Origin: a virus
IMG/VR virus record: IMGVR_UViG_3300032322_002561
Location: 1 to 64,000 of that record
DNA: 64,000 bases
Strand: one strand, 5' to 3'
Position 1 is the stretch's first letter. The number at the start of each line of letters is the position of its first letter. A model generated the notes under the pieces. The model saw nothing but the letters and a program-made list of their open reading frames with translations. It did not search any database and was not told where the DNA came from. Of the stretch, positions 7,988 through 16,608 are shown in pieces. Both the position numbers and the translations under genes were made by a program.

Positions 7988-8891
7988 CTTCAGATATAAT
8001 CACAACCTCACTGGCAATCATGTTTGGATTTTTCTTGCCTGAGTTTTGACGTGTCCATGACGGATTGAGTCCGTTCATTTCTAAAATGTCATCGCGAATG
8101 TTTTGATTTTTCTTTTCCAGATTCAAGATCCTGGTAAAGCTGTTGGTAATGGCCGCGGTGTAGTAGGCAAAAGGATTTTGACTCTTGCTCTCATCAAACT
8201 GTAGACCAATCTGGCTGAGCTGTAGGAGTGCTTGTCCACGCATTTCCTCGTTGTAGGTATAGCCACGCCAGTTGCTACGTGTGGCATAGCGTTCACATAG
8301 TTTCATGAACATCATGGCCAGCTTGCGTGTCATTTGTCCGTGTTCGCGACAAAATTCTCCGTGCTCAAGATCGCCCCGCCAATGACTCTTGCCCACTAGA
8401 AATGGCTGTTTGTTTTCGTCTAGGCGATAGTGATAGAACGGGGGAAAGTTGAGTCGCACATGAGTGGGATCCAAGATTGGTTCATCCACAATGTCGTCTA
8501 GGCTTGCATCCATGGGATCATCGAGTTCAAGAATGTCTTCAATTTTCTTTTTCTTGGTCTGTGTCTTGGGCACTTTCTTGGGTGCCATGGGTATGTGTTC
8601 CCAGCAGGTTACTCGAAACACTAGATCAGTGTTGGGGATTTTTTTTGGGTCAATCACTGTGCCAGTTTCACGCTTGATGCGATCTGCGCGATTTCTACGT
8701 GCTTCGGCTATGGTTCTTTGATTGATCTTTTCCACTGTGGGCAGGATGATGTCATACTGATGATCAAGCACAGAGTCTCGATATGTGCAATATGTGTTTT
8801 TACTCAAGTGTATTTCTTTTAAAATATCTCGATTGTTGAGATAATTTACTTTGGGTGATGTTTTTGGAATCGCTACAGGTGGTGTTACCAT
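7983..8891 (-). CDS. 55: gp55-like sigma factor for late transcription
   Basis: A 302-aa protein whose C-terminal third resembles T4 gp55, the sigma factor that directs host RNA polymerase to TATAAATA late promoters together with the sliding clamp. The matching part runs from about residue 200 to 275: YNEEMRGQALLQLSQIGLQF, NPFAYYTAAITNSFTRILN and EKKNQNIRDDILEMNG, an arrangement like sigma region 2. T4 gp55 has only 185 aa. Here the N-terminus is longer, with a basic PKKVPKTQTKKKK stretch followed by a very acidic segment. The start is supported by AGGAG nine bases upstream. It is first in the minus-strand operon and is preceded by a good sigma70 promoter, so it is likely expressed early. Confidence 0.8.
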   Translation of the reverse strand: MVTPPVAIPKTSPKVNYLNNRDILKEIHLSKNTYCTYRDSVLDHQYDIILPTVEKINQRTIAEARRNRADRIKRETGTVIDPKKIPNTDLVFRVTCWEHIPMAPKKVPKTQTKKKKIEDILELDDPMDASLDDIVDEPILDPTHVRLNFPPFYHYRLDENKQPFLVGKSHWRGDLEHGEFCREHGQMTRKLAMMFMKLCERYATRSNWRGYTYNEEMRGQALLQLSQIGLQFDESKSQNPFAYYTAAITNSFTRILNLEKKNQNIRDDILEMNGLNPSWTRQNSGKKNPNMIASEVVIISED

Positions 8892-8916
8892 CTAAAATTT
8901 CTCCTAGCAAGTATTT

Positions 8917-8944
8917 ATTGTAGCACAAAAACGACACTTGTCAA
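8917..8944 (-). promoter_or_regulatory. Host sigma70-type promoter of the gp55-gp47-gp46 operon
   Basis: On the minus strand, a perfect TTGACA (8944-8939) is followed by a 16-base spacer and TACAAT (8922-8917). The predicted start site gives a leader of about 20 bases that contains the AGGAG ribosome site of gp55. The -10 box runs into AATAAATA, which by itself resembles a late promoter, so early and late signals overlap here. Confidence 0.7.
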
Positions 8945-8974
8945 CCGTTCTTAAACTACGTGGTTAAAAAAATG

Positions 8975-8982
8975 GTTAAATA
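8975..8982 (+). promoter_or_regulatory. Late-promoter-like motif upstream of the tube-cap gene
   Basis: GTTAAATA matches the T4 late consensus TATAAATA at six of eight positions and lies 18 bases before the ATG. AAGGA at 8989-8993 is a well-placed ribosome site (7-base spacing). As the first gene of the structural block, a late promoter is expected here. Confidence 0.5.
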
Positions 8983-9000
8983 CACTACAAGGACCACGAC

Positions 9001-10230
9001 ATGGCAACAACATTTTTTCCTGAAGATCAAGATCCAGACCTGGACCCTGAACTGCCGCAACCAGAGCAAGAGCAGTTTGTGGAAGAATTCACGCCTGAGC
9101 CCTTGACTGTCCCCCCAGGAGCCGATCCTGATGAAGAATTTGTAGAAAGTTTTGAGCCACTTAATCAAGAGTTGCCCGAGGATCAATTTGTTGAGCGTGA
9201 TGGGCTTTTTGTGTTGGCATCCGAAGCAGAACCAGTGCCCGACGAGGATGGATTTATAGAAACCCCGGGTGGCTTGAGAGTACTGAAAGAGGATCTGGAT
9301 GCCGAGCAGGACGAAGCTGTATTCCGTCAACAACAGGAAGACCAAGGAGTACCACAAGCCCTGAATGTTGACAGCGAAGAAAGCCTCAATCAGCTTAATA
9401 TTCAGGCCAAGGTCAAACAAGCGCAAGACCAAGCCACAATACAGCAAAGATACAATCAGACCACTCAGGGCGATTGGCGTGTACGCATACGTTTGGCACC
9501 AGGCGCCAATTATCTCTACAATGACACCACCAATGCTCTGCTGGCTCCATTGCGTGCCAGTAATGGTGTTATATTTCCTTATACGCCCACAATAAGCACC
9601 AGTTTCAATGCCAACTATGACAAGTATGATTTGACACACAGCAATTATCGTGGCTACTTTTACAAAAACAGCAACGTGGGCGACATACAAATCATTGGAG
9701 AATTCACAGCTCAGGACACTGCCGAAGCCGAATATCTCTTGGCCACAATTGTGTTTTTTAGATCAGTCACCAAGATGTTCTACGGCAAAGACACTTTTCG
9801 TGGAGCACCTCCGCCCTTGGTAGAACTGTCGGGAATGGGCCAATATCAGTTCAACAATCATCCTTGCCTGTTGGCCAGCTTCAATTACAGCCTGCCCAAA
9901 GATGTTGATTACATTAGAGTCACGCCCAACAATCAAGGCATAAATCTAAGCCCCAGACGCAATCAAGTCAGTAGCAGTCCTGGTAGCACCATACAAAGCG
10001 TGTTGCGCAGATTGGAAACAATTGGTGTTCCGAGGGGCGCAGTTGGACAACCCGGCGACCTGGGTGTGGTGACCAGCACAGTAAATGGTACTGGACAAAG
10101 TACCTACGTGCCTACCAAGATGGAAATTCAAATTACCTTGTTGCCAGTTCAGACTCGCCAACAAGTCAGTCAACAATTCAGTGTCAAGAATTTTGCCAAT
10201 GGTAACTTACTCAAGGGAGGATTCTGGTAA
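9001..10230 (+). CDS. Baseplate tail-tube cap/initiator protein (gp48/gp54-like)
   Basis: A 409-aa structural protein. The first 150 residues or so are very acidic and Gln-rich and look disordered. From about residue 155 there is an ordered beta-rich domain, GDWRVRIRLAPGANYLY through IIGEFTAQDTAEAEYLLATI, FFRSVTKMFYG, PPPLVELSGMGQYQFNNHP and FNYSLPKDVDYIRV. This pattern fits the tube-like fold of the T4 baseplate proteins gp48 and gp54, which cap the hub and start tail-tube growth. Position before gp53, the hub and gp5 supports this. I cannot decide between gp48 and gp54. Part of the N-terminal acidic sequence (EPLTVPPGADPDEEF) recurs in the hub protein two genes on. Confidence 0.65.
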   Translation: MATTFFPEDQDPDLDPELPQPEQEQFVEEFTPEPLTVPPGADPDEEFVESFEPLNQELPEDQFVERDGLFVLASEAEPVPDEDGFIETPGGLRVLKEDLDAEQDEAVFRQQQEDQGVPQALNVDSEESLNQLNIQAKVKQAQDQATIQQRYNQTTQGDWRVRIRLAPGANYLYNDTTNALLAPLRASNGVIFPYTPTISTSFNANYDKYDLTHSNYRGYFYKNSNVGDIQIIGEFTAQDTAEAEYLLATIVFFRSVTKMFYGKDTFRGAPPPLVELSGMGQYQFNNHPCLLASFNYSLPKDVDYIRVTPNNQGINLSPRRNQVSSSPGSTIQSVLRRLETIGVPRGAVGQPGDLGVVTSTVNGTGQSTYVPTKMEIQITLLPVQTRQQVSQQFSVKNFANGNLLKGGFW

Positions 10231-10529
10231 TGGCCAACTATGACGCAACCAGTCCCTATTATCTAACTCAGTACAGTCAGTTCTTTTTGGATGTCATGAT
10301 CAATCGACCAATTCCGCAGGAAAGTGATGACTTGCAACTGACCATTAATCTTACCTATCAGTATAGACCCGATCTTCTGGCCTATGACTTGTATGGTACA
10401 GGGTCTTTATGGTGGGTGTTTTATCAACGCAATCCCAATACTTTGACCAAACCTCCCTTAGACTTCAAGGCTGGCACCAAAATATATCTTCCAAAAGAAT
10501 CTACTCTGAAATCAACTCTGGGCTACTAA
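10230..10529 (+). CDS. 53: Short gp53-like baseplate wedge protein
   Basis: A 99-aa protein with the hallmark of gp53, LLAYDLYGTGSLWWVFYQRNP, comparable to ANAIYGNPQLYWVLLMCN in T4 gp53, followed by a LysM-like ending FKAGTKIYLPKES. In T4, gp53 (196 aa) clamps neighbouring baseplate wedges around the hub. This version keeps little more than that core and is about half the usual length. The ATG overlaps the stop of the previous gene by one base (TAATG), and the next gene starts three bases after its stop. Confidence 0.8.
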   Translation: MANYDATSPYYLTQYSQFFLDVMINRPIPQESDDLQLTINLTYQYRPDLLAYDLYGTGSLWWVFYQRNPNTLTKPPLDFKAGTKIYLPKESTLKSTLGY

Positions 10530-10532
10530 GGC

Positions 10533-13520
10533 ATGGCAGATCCAATCATTCCAGACACGCTATCAGACGGCGACGGCGATCTTGGACTAGATCCAGAAAC
10601 CATCACTCTTGAACAGAGTCAAGGTGTAAACGAATACGAATCTGAACTACAAGGCGAATTGTTGCAGGAACCGTTGCAGTTGCCGCCCGGTGCTGAACCC
10701 GATGAAGTCACAGCTCTAGATGAAAGTGATGGTCCCATACTGCTCAACGAGCAAGCTCCCAATCTTACCACATCAGCCGGCGCTGGAGCCAATGATGACA
10801 ATCAGGGACTTGGTGCCTCCTTGGGATTTTTTAACAACAATGGCTCGCCCAGCAGATCAGGCTCAACCGGAGCCACGGGCAAAATTACACCACAACCCAA
10901 TGTGTTGGATCGTTTTGCCACTTATACCTATACAGCCAGCGTGTATCTCATGAGTCCAGAGCAGTTGGACATATACACAAAAACTGGCAAGCGTTCGGTG
11001 CAAGGCTATAATCTTTTGTTTCAAAGTGGTGGAGCACCCAACAACATTGGTGGAGCCCAAGGAGCTCTCAGTGCTGAAGGGTTAGCAGCCAGTCTGGGGC
11101 TTGAAGGAGCCACTAGTCCAAGCACACCCACATCACAGCAGACAGATTCAGGACGCAATCCTTTTTTTCCCTTGGACTATTACATAGACTCTATTACCTT
11201 GAACAACAGTCTGTTTGGTCGCAGCACCAATGCCGCTCACAGCACTGTGGACATGAAATTTACTGTGGTTGAACCCAATGGCATTACCCTAATTGACAAC
11301 ATGTATCGTGCTGTGCAGGATATTGCACCACGCACAGCCGCTGGTAGTATAAACTATGCTGCTGCAGTGTATCTCATGGTGATAAGATTTTACGGACAAG
11401 ATCTCAACGGTGTTGTACAACGTGTGGGTGCGGCCGATCCAGGCACTGGTCTCAGTGATCCCAACGCTGTGGTAGAAAAATTTATTCCCTTCAAAATTAA
11501 AGAAATAAAATTCAGTGTCAGCAACAAGTTGGTTACCTATGATTTTGAAACAGCTCCAATTGGTCAAATGATTGGAGCCGGCACACGTCGCGGCACAATA
11601 CCGGCCGATATTGAACTCAGTGCCACCACGGTGGGGAAAATGCTTACTGGTGATGTTGAATACAGTTCAGCCACCAGCAGTTCCAATGCTCCAGGAGCCA
11701 GCACCACAGCAGCCAATACCACACCCACAGATGGACGTGCCAGCTCCACACAGCCAAACAATGAAACTCCAGAATCACCACCCAAGGCCAACAATGCACC
11801 CAATACCAAACGCACAATCAAGCAAGGCCTCATGGCGGCCATGAACGAATTTCAAAAAGAACTAGTCAAGAAAAAAATTTACGATGTGGCCGATGAATAC
11901 ATCTTGGAATTTGCCAACGGGGCTGAAGCCATACGCGATGGTAAAATTTCTAAGCCCGACAAGAAAGTCAACAAAAGTGCCACGCCCATGAGCGAAGCAC
12001 CCAGCCAAAACAGTCAAACTGCCAGCCCTGACAAAAGTGCCATGGATGTAACTGCACGCAACTGGGGTGTCACAGCCGGCATGCAACTGGTACAAGTGAT
12101 TGATTTAATCATACGCAACAGCAGTTACATCACTGACCAGGCCTTAGTCACCATTGACGAAGATTCTGGCAAGCCAGTGCCCAATCCCAAGGCTGGCACA
12201 CGCGGCATGAAGTGGTACAACATACTCATGGAAACCACACAGTTGGACTATGACAAAAAACGCAACGACTTTGCCTATAGAATCAAGTACATCATAGTGC
12301 CTTATACCTTGACCGACTTTGACAGTCCCTATTTCCCCATTGGCAATTTTAGAGGCCTGCACAAACGCTATCCCTATTGGTTCACCGGTGAAAACACACA
12401 GGTCTTGGACTATCAGGCTTCGTTCAACAAACTTTATGTGCTCACTGTGTCAGGACCACCTGGTAGCACCGGCTTGGAAAATGTACGCAAAAAGTACACC
12501 TCCAGCATGCGAGACATTGCCTATTATCAGTATCAAGCACGCAGTACAGAATCGGCTCAGGGAGCCGAGGGCAAGGCCAACGAACTGGCAGCGTCGGCGG
12601 CCGAGTACTTGTATAATCCCAGCGACAATGGCAATGCCAAGATAAGAATCATAGGCGATCCAGCCTGGATACAACAGGGCAGTGTGGCCAATTCTATTGA
12701 TCCCAAATCACTCAAATACGGACCATTTTTACCGGATGGTACCATCAATTTTGATGTCAATGACATAATGTTCGAAATCGCCTGGCAAAAACCGCAAGAC
12801 TATGATCTAGCATCTGGCATAGCCGATCCCTACAAGGCCACCAGTCGCACATTTGGCGATCGAACACCCATACAAAGCGTGGTATATCGTGCCAAGAGTG
12901 TGGTCAGCGAATTCAAGCAAGGTCGTTTTGAAACCACGTTGGAAGGCACCTTGTATCAGTATCCAGTGCCCAGCGGAGCAAACAAGGCTTCGACCGCCAG
13001 CAATCCTGTGCCTAATACTTCAATAAATTCTGCCGACCTGGTCAATGATGGCAGCGATGGTGAATCTAACTCCTCTGGCTTGAGTTCAGAGCTGGTGCGT
13101 GAACCCTTGGATGAACAAACTGGCAACACTGGCGATAGAATCAGCGGAGACCAATTCCAAGGCGAGGAAGAACTAGTGCAACTGGGCTATAATGATTTCA
13201 GTCAAAGTGCTGAATACGAAAATTATGGTGGCCCTGGGCTTGTAGCCGAGCCCGATCTTGCCAGTATTGATCCAGGAACTGGATCGGGAGAATTTGTGGC
13301 AGACTCGCCCACCAGTGCTGACACAGCCTCACCTGCCGAACCCGATGCCGAAGTAGAAAGCAACGGTGTTATTGTGGGCACAGGAACCGGACAAGCTATT
13401 CCGGTCAGTGGTAGATTAAGCGCGGCTCAGCGTGCGGAGATAAATCAAAACACACTGGGTTTTGATATAGAACTCAATCCAGTACCGGTAAATCCACAAA
13501 TCATTGCAAGAGATTGGTAA
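10533..13520 (+). CDS. Large baseplate hub protein
   Basis: A 995-aa structural protein between gp53 and the gp5 spike gene, where the hub (T4 gp27 role) is expected. The first 120 residues are acidic and low in complexity and contain EPLQLPPGAEPDE, shared with the tube-cap protein. Ordered segments follow, among them FFPLDYYIDSITLNNSLFG, STVDMKFTVVEPNGITLIDN, YAAAVYLMVIRFYGQDL and IPFKIKEIKFSVSNKLVTY. A Ser/Thr/Pro/Asn linker (about 370-430) separates this from a second ordered part with TQLDYDKKRNDFAYRIKYII and FDVNDIMFEIAWQKPQDYDL. The C-terminal 160 residues are again acidic and disordered-looking. I infer the hub role from position and build; the sequence itself is not clearly gp27. Confidence 0.65.
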   Translation: MADPIIPDTLSDGDGDLGLDPETITLEQSQGVNEYESELQGELLQEPLQLPPGAEPDEVTALDESDGPILLNEQAPNLTTSAGAGANDDNQGLGASLGFFNNNGSPSRSGSTGATGKITPQPNVLDRFATYTYTASVYLMSPEQLDIYTKTGKRSVQGYNLLFQSGGAPNNIGGAQGALSAEGLAASLGLEGATSPSTPTSQQTDSGRNPFFPLDYYIDSITLNNSLFGRSTNAAHSTVDMKFTVVEPNGITLIDNMYRAVQDIAPRTAAGSINYAAAVYLMVIRFYGQDLNGVVQRVGAADPGTGLSDPNAVVEKFIPFKIKEIKFSVSNKLVTYDFETAPIGQMIGAGTRRGTIPADIELSATTVGKMLTGDVEYSSATSSSNAPGASTTAANTTPTDGRASSTQPNNETPESPPKANNAPNTKRTIKQGLMAAMNEFQKELVKKKIYDVADEYILEFANGAEAIRDGKISKPDKKVNKSATPMSEAPSQNSQTASPDKSAMDVTARNWGVTAGMQLVQVIDLIIRNSSYITDQALVTIDEDSGKPVPNPKAGTRGMKWYNILMETTQLDYDKKRNDFAYRIKYIIVPYTLTDFDSPYFPIGNFRGLHKRYPYWFTGENTQVLDYQASFNKLYVLTVSGPPGSTGLENVRKKYTSSMRDIAYYQYQARSTESAQGAEGKANELAASAAEYLYNPSDNGNAKIRIIGDPAWIQQGSVANSIDPKSLKYGPFLPDGTINFDVNDIMFEIAWQKPQDYDLASGIADPYKATSRTFGDRTPIQSVVYRAKSVVSEFKQGRFETTLEGTLYQYPVPSGANKASTASNPVPNTSINSADLVNDGSDGESNSSGLSSELVREPLDEQTGNTGDRISGDQFQGEEELVQLGYNDFSQSAEYENYGGPGLVAEPDLASIDPGTGSGEFVADSPTSADTASPAEPDAEVESNGVIVGTGTGQAIPVSGRLSAAQRAEINQNTLGFDIELNPVPVNPQIIARDW

Positions 13521-13523
13521 CAC

Positions 13524-15023
13524 ATGGCAGAAGAGATACAACGCAGTCGCGGTAGACCTGGAAATTATCGACAAGATCGCGGTGGCACACCAGCCGAATA
13601 TGGTCCCTATCTGGGCATTGTAAAAAACAACGTGGACCCAACTCGGTCAGGACGTTTACAGGTTTACATTGAAGCCTTTGGAGATGGCGGCGAAAAAGAC
13701 GACAACAAGTGGACCACAGTCAGTTATTTGCCGCCGTTTTATGGAGCCACACCCCCGGGCGGCAGCGCACGCGAAGGCACTGGCGGATATCCAGGCAATC
13801 AAAACAGCTATGGCATGTGGTTTACCCCTCCCGATGTGGGAGTAACTGTGGTTTGTATATTTGTCAATGGTGATCGCAGTCAGGGCTATTACATAGGTGC
13901 TGTACCAGAAAACGGCATCAACCACATGGTGCCAGCTATAGGTGCCGAAGCCAAGTACATTCCGGGCAATGCCAATCAGAAAACATATTTTGCTAATGCA
14001 CCCTTGATGCCAGTTACAGAAATCAACAACAACAACATCAAGATTGATAACAACGCAAGATTTTTTGATCAACCCAAACCCATACAAAGTGTGGTAGCTG
14101 CCAGTTTTTTCCAACAAGGTGTGGCCAAAGATATCGAGCGCGGCCCCATACGCAGTAGCAGTCAACGTGAAAGTCCCAGTGCTGTGTTTGGCATCAGTAC
14201 TCCGGGCATTCCCATTTATCAAGGCGGACTAACACCCAAGGACGCCAGACAAAAACTCAATTCAGGCACAGTCAAGCCCAACGACATCAACGTGATTGGT
14301 CGCATGGGTGGGCATACATTTGTCATGGACGATGGCGACATCGATGGCAACAATCAACTGTTTAGATTGCGCACAGCCAAAGGTCATCAGATCATGATGA
14401 ATGACACAGGAAATTTTTTACAAATCATGCATGCCAACGGACAAACCTGGATTGAACTAGGTGTGGAAGGCACTGTGGATGTATTCAGTACCAACAGCGT
14501 GAACATACGCACTCAAGGCGATCTCAATTTGCATGCCGATCAAGACATCAACATGTATGCCGGGCGTGACATAAAAATGAAAAGCGCAGCCAGTACCACA
14601 ATAGAATCTGCAGTGAACTTGTCTATGATTGCGCAGGCTTCGGTAGCCATATACAGCAAGGCCACAGTGGCAGTCAAGGCCGATGGTAGCTTGGCCTTGC
14701 AAAGCGAAGGCGGAAGCTGGAATGGAGGTGGAAGTTTGGCATTCACTGGCGGCGGAATTGATTTAAATGGACCAGCAGCGGCTTCTGTGGTGGCGCCAAC
14801 TCCCATACAAAAAACCACGCTGGATGACACAACATTTAATACCAGCACAGGTTGGCAGGTAGAAGCCGCAGCCTTGGAAAGCATTGTGTCTAGAGCACCC
14901 ACACATGAGCCCTATCCCTATCACAACAAGGGTGTCGATGCACGAGTAACATTTGAGGAAGGATCTGCACCACCGCCAGCCAGTGAACCTGTGCCGTCTG
15001 GTGTGGAGATACAGGCGCTATGA
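13524..15023 (+). CDS. 5: gp5-like baseplate hub spike, without lysozyme domain
   Basis: A 499-aa central spike protein. Residues about 26-140 form the OB-fold of gp5/VgrG proteins: EYGPYLGIVKNNVDPTRSGR, then WTTVSYLPPFYGATPP, WFTPPDVGVTVVCIFVNGD and GYYIGAVPENGINHMVP. The C-terminal half has the repeating beta-helix pattern of membrane-piercing spikes, such as IMMNDTGNFLQIMHANGQTW, VNIRTQGDLNLHADQDINM and YAGRDIKMKSAASTTI. T4 gp5 carries a lysozyme domain between the two; there is none here, as in many marine T4-like phages, so peptidoglycan cleavage must come from another protein. The gene begins three bases after the hub gene and overlaps the next by four bases. Confidence 0.85.
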   Translation: MAEEIQRSRGRPGNYRQDRGGTPAEYGPYLGIVKNNVDPTRSGRLQVYIEAFGDGGEKDDNKWTTVSYLPPFYGATPPGGSAREGTGGYPGNQNSYGMWFTPPDVGVTVVCIFVNGDRSQGYYIGAVPENGINHMVPAIGAEAKYIPGNANQKTYFANAPLMPVTEINNNNIKIDNNARFFDQPKPIQSVVAASFFQQGVAKDIERGPIRSSSQRESPSAVFGISTPGIPIYQGGLTPKDARQKLNSGTVKPNDINVIGRMGGHTFVMDDGDIDGNNQLFRLRTAKGHQIMMNDTGNFLQIMHANGQTWIELGVEGTVDVFSTNSVNIRTQGDLNLHADQDINMYAGRDIKMKSAASTTIESAVNLSMIAQASVAIYSKATVAVKADGSLALQSEGGSWNGGGSLAFTGGGIDLNGPAAASVVAPTPIQKTTLDDTTFNTSTGWQVEAAALESIVSRAPTHEPYPYHNKGVDARVTFEEGSAPPPASEPVPSGVEIQAL

Positions 15024-16168
15024 GTCAATACACATTTATTGATCCAGACACCGGCAGAGAATTCACGGTCAAGGGCGGTTCAGGTCTTACAGAAGCACAG
15101 GCCTTTGACATTTACAATCAACAACGTGACACTGGTGCGCTGGTAAATCTCAAACCCGGGGACATACTCAGTGCCGCCAGTCAAGTTTCTGCGGGATTCG
15201 CAGGGGCCTTGTCGCAAGTGGCACAGGGCTTGGCCGGTATTGCAGGAAGTGCCACTGGAGCCCTGGGCGGCGCCATAAACAAAGTCAAACAAACAGCCAC
15301 TGGTCTTATTTCAGCACCAACCTTGAGCAATGGACTAACCGGTGCGTTGGGTACAGCTCGCAGTGTGGCCAGTCAGGCCTTGTCTGGGATAGCCACGGCT
15401 GCCAAGTCTTTGCCAGTCACAAATGGTATCACAGTGGCCAACTACGCCAAGCAGGCCACAGCCTTGATGCCAATCAAGGGCGTTGTGTCCAATATTACAG
15501 CATTGTCGTCACTGCCGGTAACAGGACTCACCAACAACAATGTTACTGCCACCTTGGCACAGGCGCAAAAGCTTACTGGACAATCATCCTCGGCAATTTC
15601 AAACTCCCTGGGTGTAGGCAAATATGGTCTTAGTTGCACACAACTAGAACTAGCAGGGGTGGTCAAACCAGGCACCTATAGCAAGTACTTGGCATCAGGC
15701 ACTGGCAATCTTACATCGGTGTTAAACAGTCCGGCTGTGTGGACTGGTAAAAATGGCATCAAAAATGTGGATAATCTTTTGAGTTCCACAGTGAGTCAAG
15801 ACAAAATACAACAAACGCTCATGACCAATGGTCTACAGAGTGTGGCACAATTGGGCATTCCGGTGAGTCAGTTAAATCCACAACAGTTGGCAGGCACTGC
15901 TCTTAATGCGGCCAAATCTGCTGCGGACACAGTGTCCTGGGCCACCGGTGCCCTGGGCGGTTCAGCTAAGACAGAATATGATACCACTGCTAGAGATGCG
16001 GCTTATGCCGTGGATTTCAGTGAGGAAAAAATTGACACTGCCATGAGTGATCAAGAAGTTCCTCCTGCAGCCACACAAACAGTAGATCGTAACACACTTG
16101 ATGCCGCGGTGAATCGTATCATAGGTAACAAGAAAATCCCCACAGTTGATTATACCAGTGATGCCTGA
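15020..16168 (+). CDS. Ala/Gly/Ser/Thr-rich baseplate-associated protein
   Basis: A 382-aa protein whose start overlaps the gp5 stop (ATGA). After a short ordered start (YTFIDPDTGREFTVKGGSGL) comes a long stretch rich in Ala, Gly, Ser and Thr. A more ordered segment near residues 190-290 includes LGVGKYGLSCTQLELAGVVK, SPAVWTGKNGIKNVDNLLSS and QQTLMTNGLQSVAQLGIP. Similar proteins sit beside gp5 in other marine T4-like phages in my recollection, with no firm function. KYGLSCTQLELAGVVKPGTY recalls small substrate-binding or peptidoglycan-associated domains, so a link to the missing gp5 lysozyme is possible but unproven. Confidence 0.6.
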   Translation: MSQYTFIDPDTGREFTVKGGSGLTEAQAFDIYNQQRDTGALVNLKPGDILSAASQVSAGFAGALSQVAQGLAGIAGSATGALGGAINKVKQTATGLISAPTLSNGLTGALGTARSVASQALSGIATAAKSLPVTNGITVANYAKQATALMPIKGVVSNITALSSLPVTGLTNNNVTATLAQAQKLTGQSSSAISNSLGVGKYGLSCTQLELAGVVKPGTYSKYLASGTGNLTSVLNSPAVWTGKNGIKNVDNLLSSTVSQDKIQQTLMTNGLQSVAQLGIPVSQLNPQQLAGTALNAAKSAADTVSWATGALGGSAKTEYDTTARDAAYAVDFSEEKIDTAMSDQEVPPAATQTVDRNTLDAAVNRIIGNKKIPTVDYTSDA

Positions 16169-16170
16169 TC

Positions 16171-16178
16171 TATAAATA
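16171..16178 (+). promoter_or_regulatory. Consensus late promoter TATAAATA before gp25
   Basis: A perfect match to the T4 late-promoter consensus. It ends only five bases before the gp25 ATG, so with T4-like spacing transcription would begin at the start codon itself. No Shine-Dalgarno sequence is visible upstream, so this transcript would be leaderless. Read-through from upstream could also supply the gene. Confidence 0.7.
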
Positions 16179-16183
16179 TTGAC

Positions 16184-16558
16184 ATGACCACATTTATTGG
16201 ATTCAACACCATTGGACAACGCAAAAAATTCACCCTAGTGGATTTTCCCTTAATTCAACGCGATTTGCTCAATGCTTTTAACATACGTCAAGGCGAGTTG
16301 CCTGGTAGACCAGCCTATGGAACTGTGATGTGGGACTTTATTTTTGAAAATCAAATTGAAGAACTACAACGCAACGTTGAGATTGAAGTACAACGAGTGG
16401 CCGGCGGCGATCCTAGGATCCAAGTCAGCAACGTACAGGTATTCCCACAAGAAAACGGTTTGTTGATACAGTTACAAATCACTATTTTACCCACCACTAA
16501 CGCAGAAATTCTCAGCATATTTTTTGATCTGCAACAACGTCGTGCCAGCTACATCTAA
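16184..16558 (+). CDS. 25: gp25-like baseplate wedge protein
   Basis: A 124-aa member of the GPW/gp25 family, close to the length of T4 gp25 (132 aa). Visible landmarks are the N-terminal FIGFNTIGQRKKFTLVDFPL, the middle GELPGRPAYGTVMWDFIFEN and the C-terminal strand pair VQVFPQENGLLIQLQITILP. In contractile tails this protein forms part of the wedge core and primes sheath polymerisation. The stop codon lies in the left arm of a 9-base inverted repeat. A perfect late-promoter motif is immediately upstream. Confidence 0.88.
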   Translation: MTTFIGFNTIGQRKKFTLVDFPLIQRDLLNAFNIRQGELPGRPAYGTVMWDFIFENQIEELQRNVEIEVQRVAGGDPRIQVSNVQVFPQENGLLIQLQITILPTTNAEILSIFFDLQQRRASYI

Positions 16559-16576
16559 AACTCTGCCGTTTTAGAT
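16553..16576 (+). terminator. Inverted repeat at the end of gp25 (weak terminator or mRNA hairpin)
   Basis: ATCTAAAAC and GTTTTAGAT form a perfect 9-base stem around a 6-base loop and include the gp25 stop codon. There is no run of T after it, and the stem is AT-rich, so efficient termination is doubtful. A late-promoter motif begins three bases downstream. Confidence 0.4.
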
Positions 16577-16579
16577 CTC

Positions 16580-16587
16580 AATAAATA
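16580..16587 (+). promoter_or_regulatory. Late-promoter-like motif upstream of gp6
   Basis: AATAAATA differs from the late consensus TATAAATA only in the first base and is followed by CTG. It lies 21 bases before the gp6 ATG, leaving room for a short leader. Confidence 0.55.
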
Positions 16588-16608
16588 CTGTCAACAAGGC
16601 TGGTATAC

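Noticed and set aside
8912-8919. AATAAATA on the minus strand as an independent late promoter of gp55
   Set aside because: It overlaps the -10 box TACAAT of a strong sigma70 promoter and is adequately explained by that. It is mentioned in the control-region finding but not listed as a separate feature.
8956-9690. A 244-aa open frame on the minus strand opposite the tube-cap gene
   Set aside because: It lies antisense to a well-supported structural gene, has a membrane-like composition caused by the acidic codons on the other strand and has no family resemblance.
13656-14222. A 188-aa minus-strand open frame opposite gp5
   Set aside because: It is antisense to the conserved OB-fold region of gp5 and has no recognisable motif or ribosome site.
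13524-15023. A lysozyme domain in the gp5 protein
   Set aside because: The OB-fold is followed by a linker and the beta-helix with no Glu-containing lysozyme motif between them.
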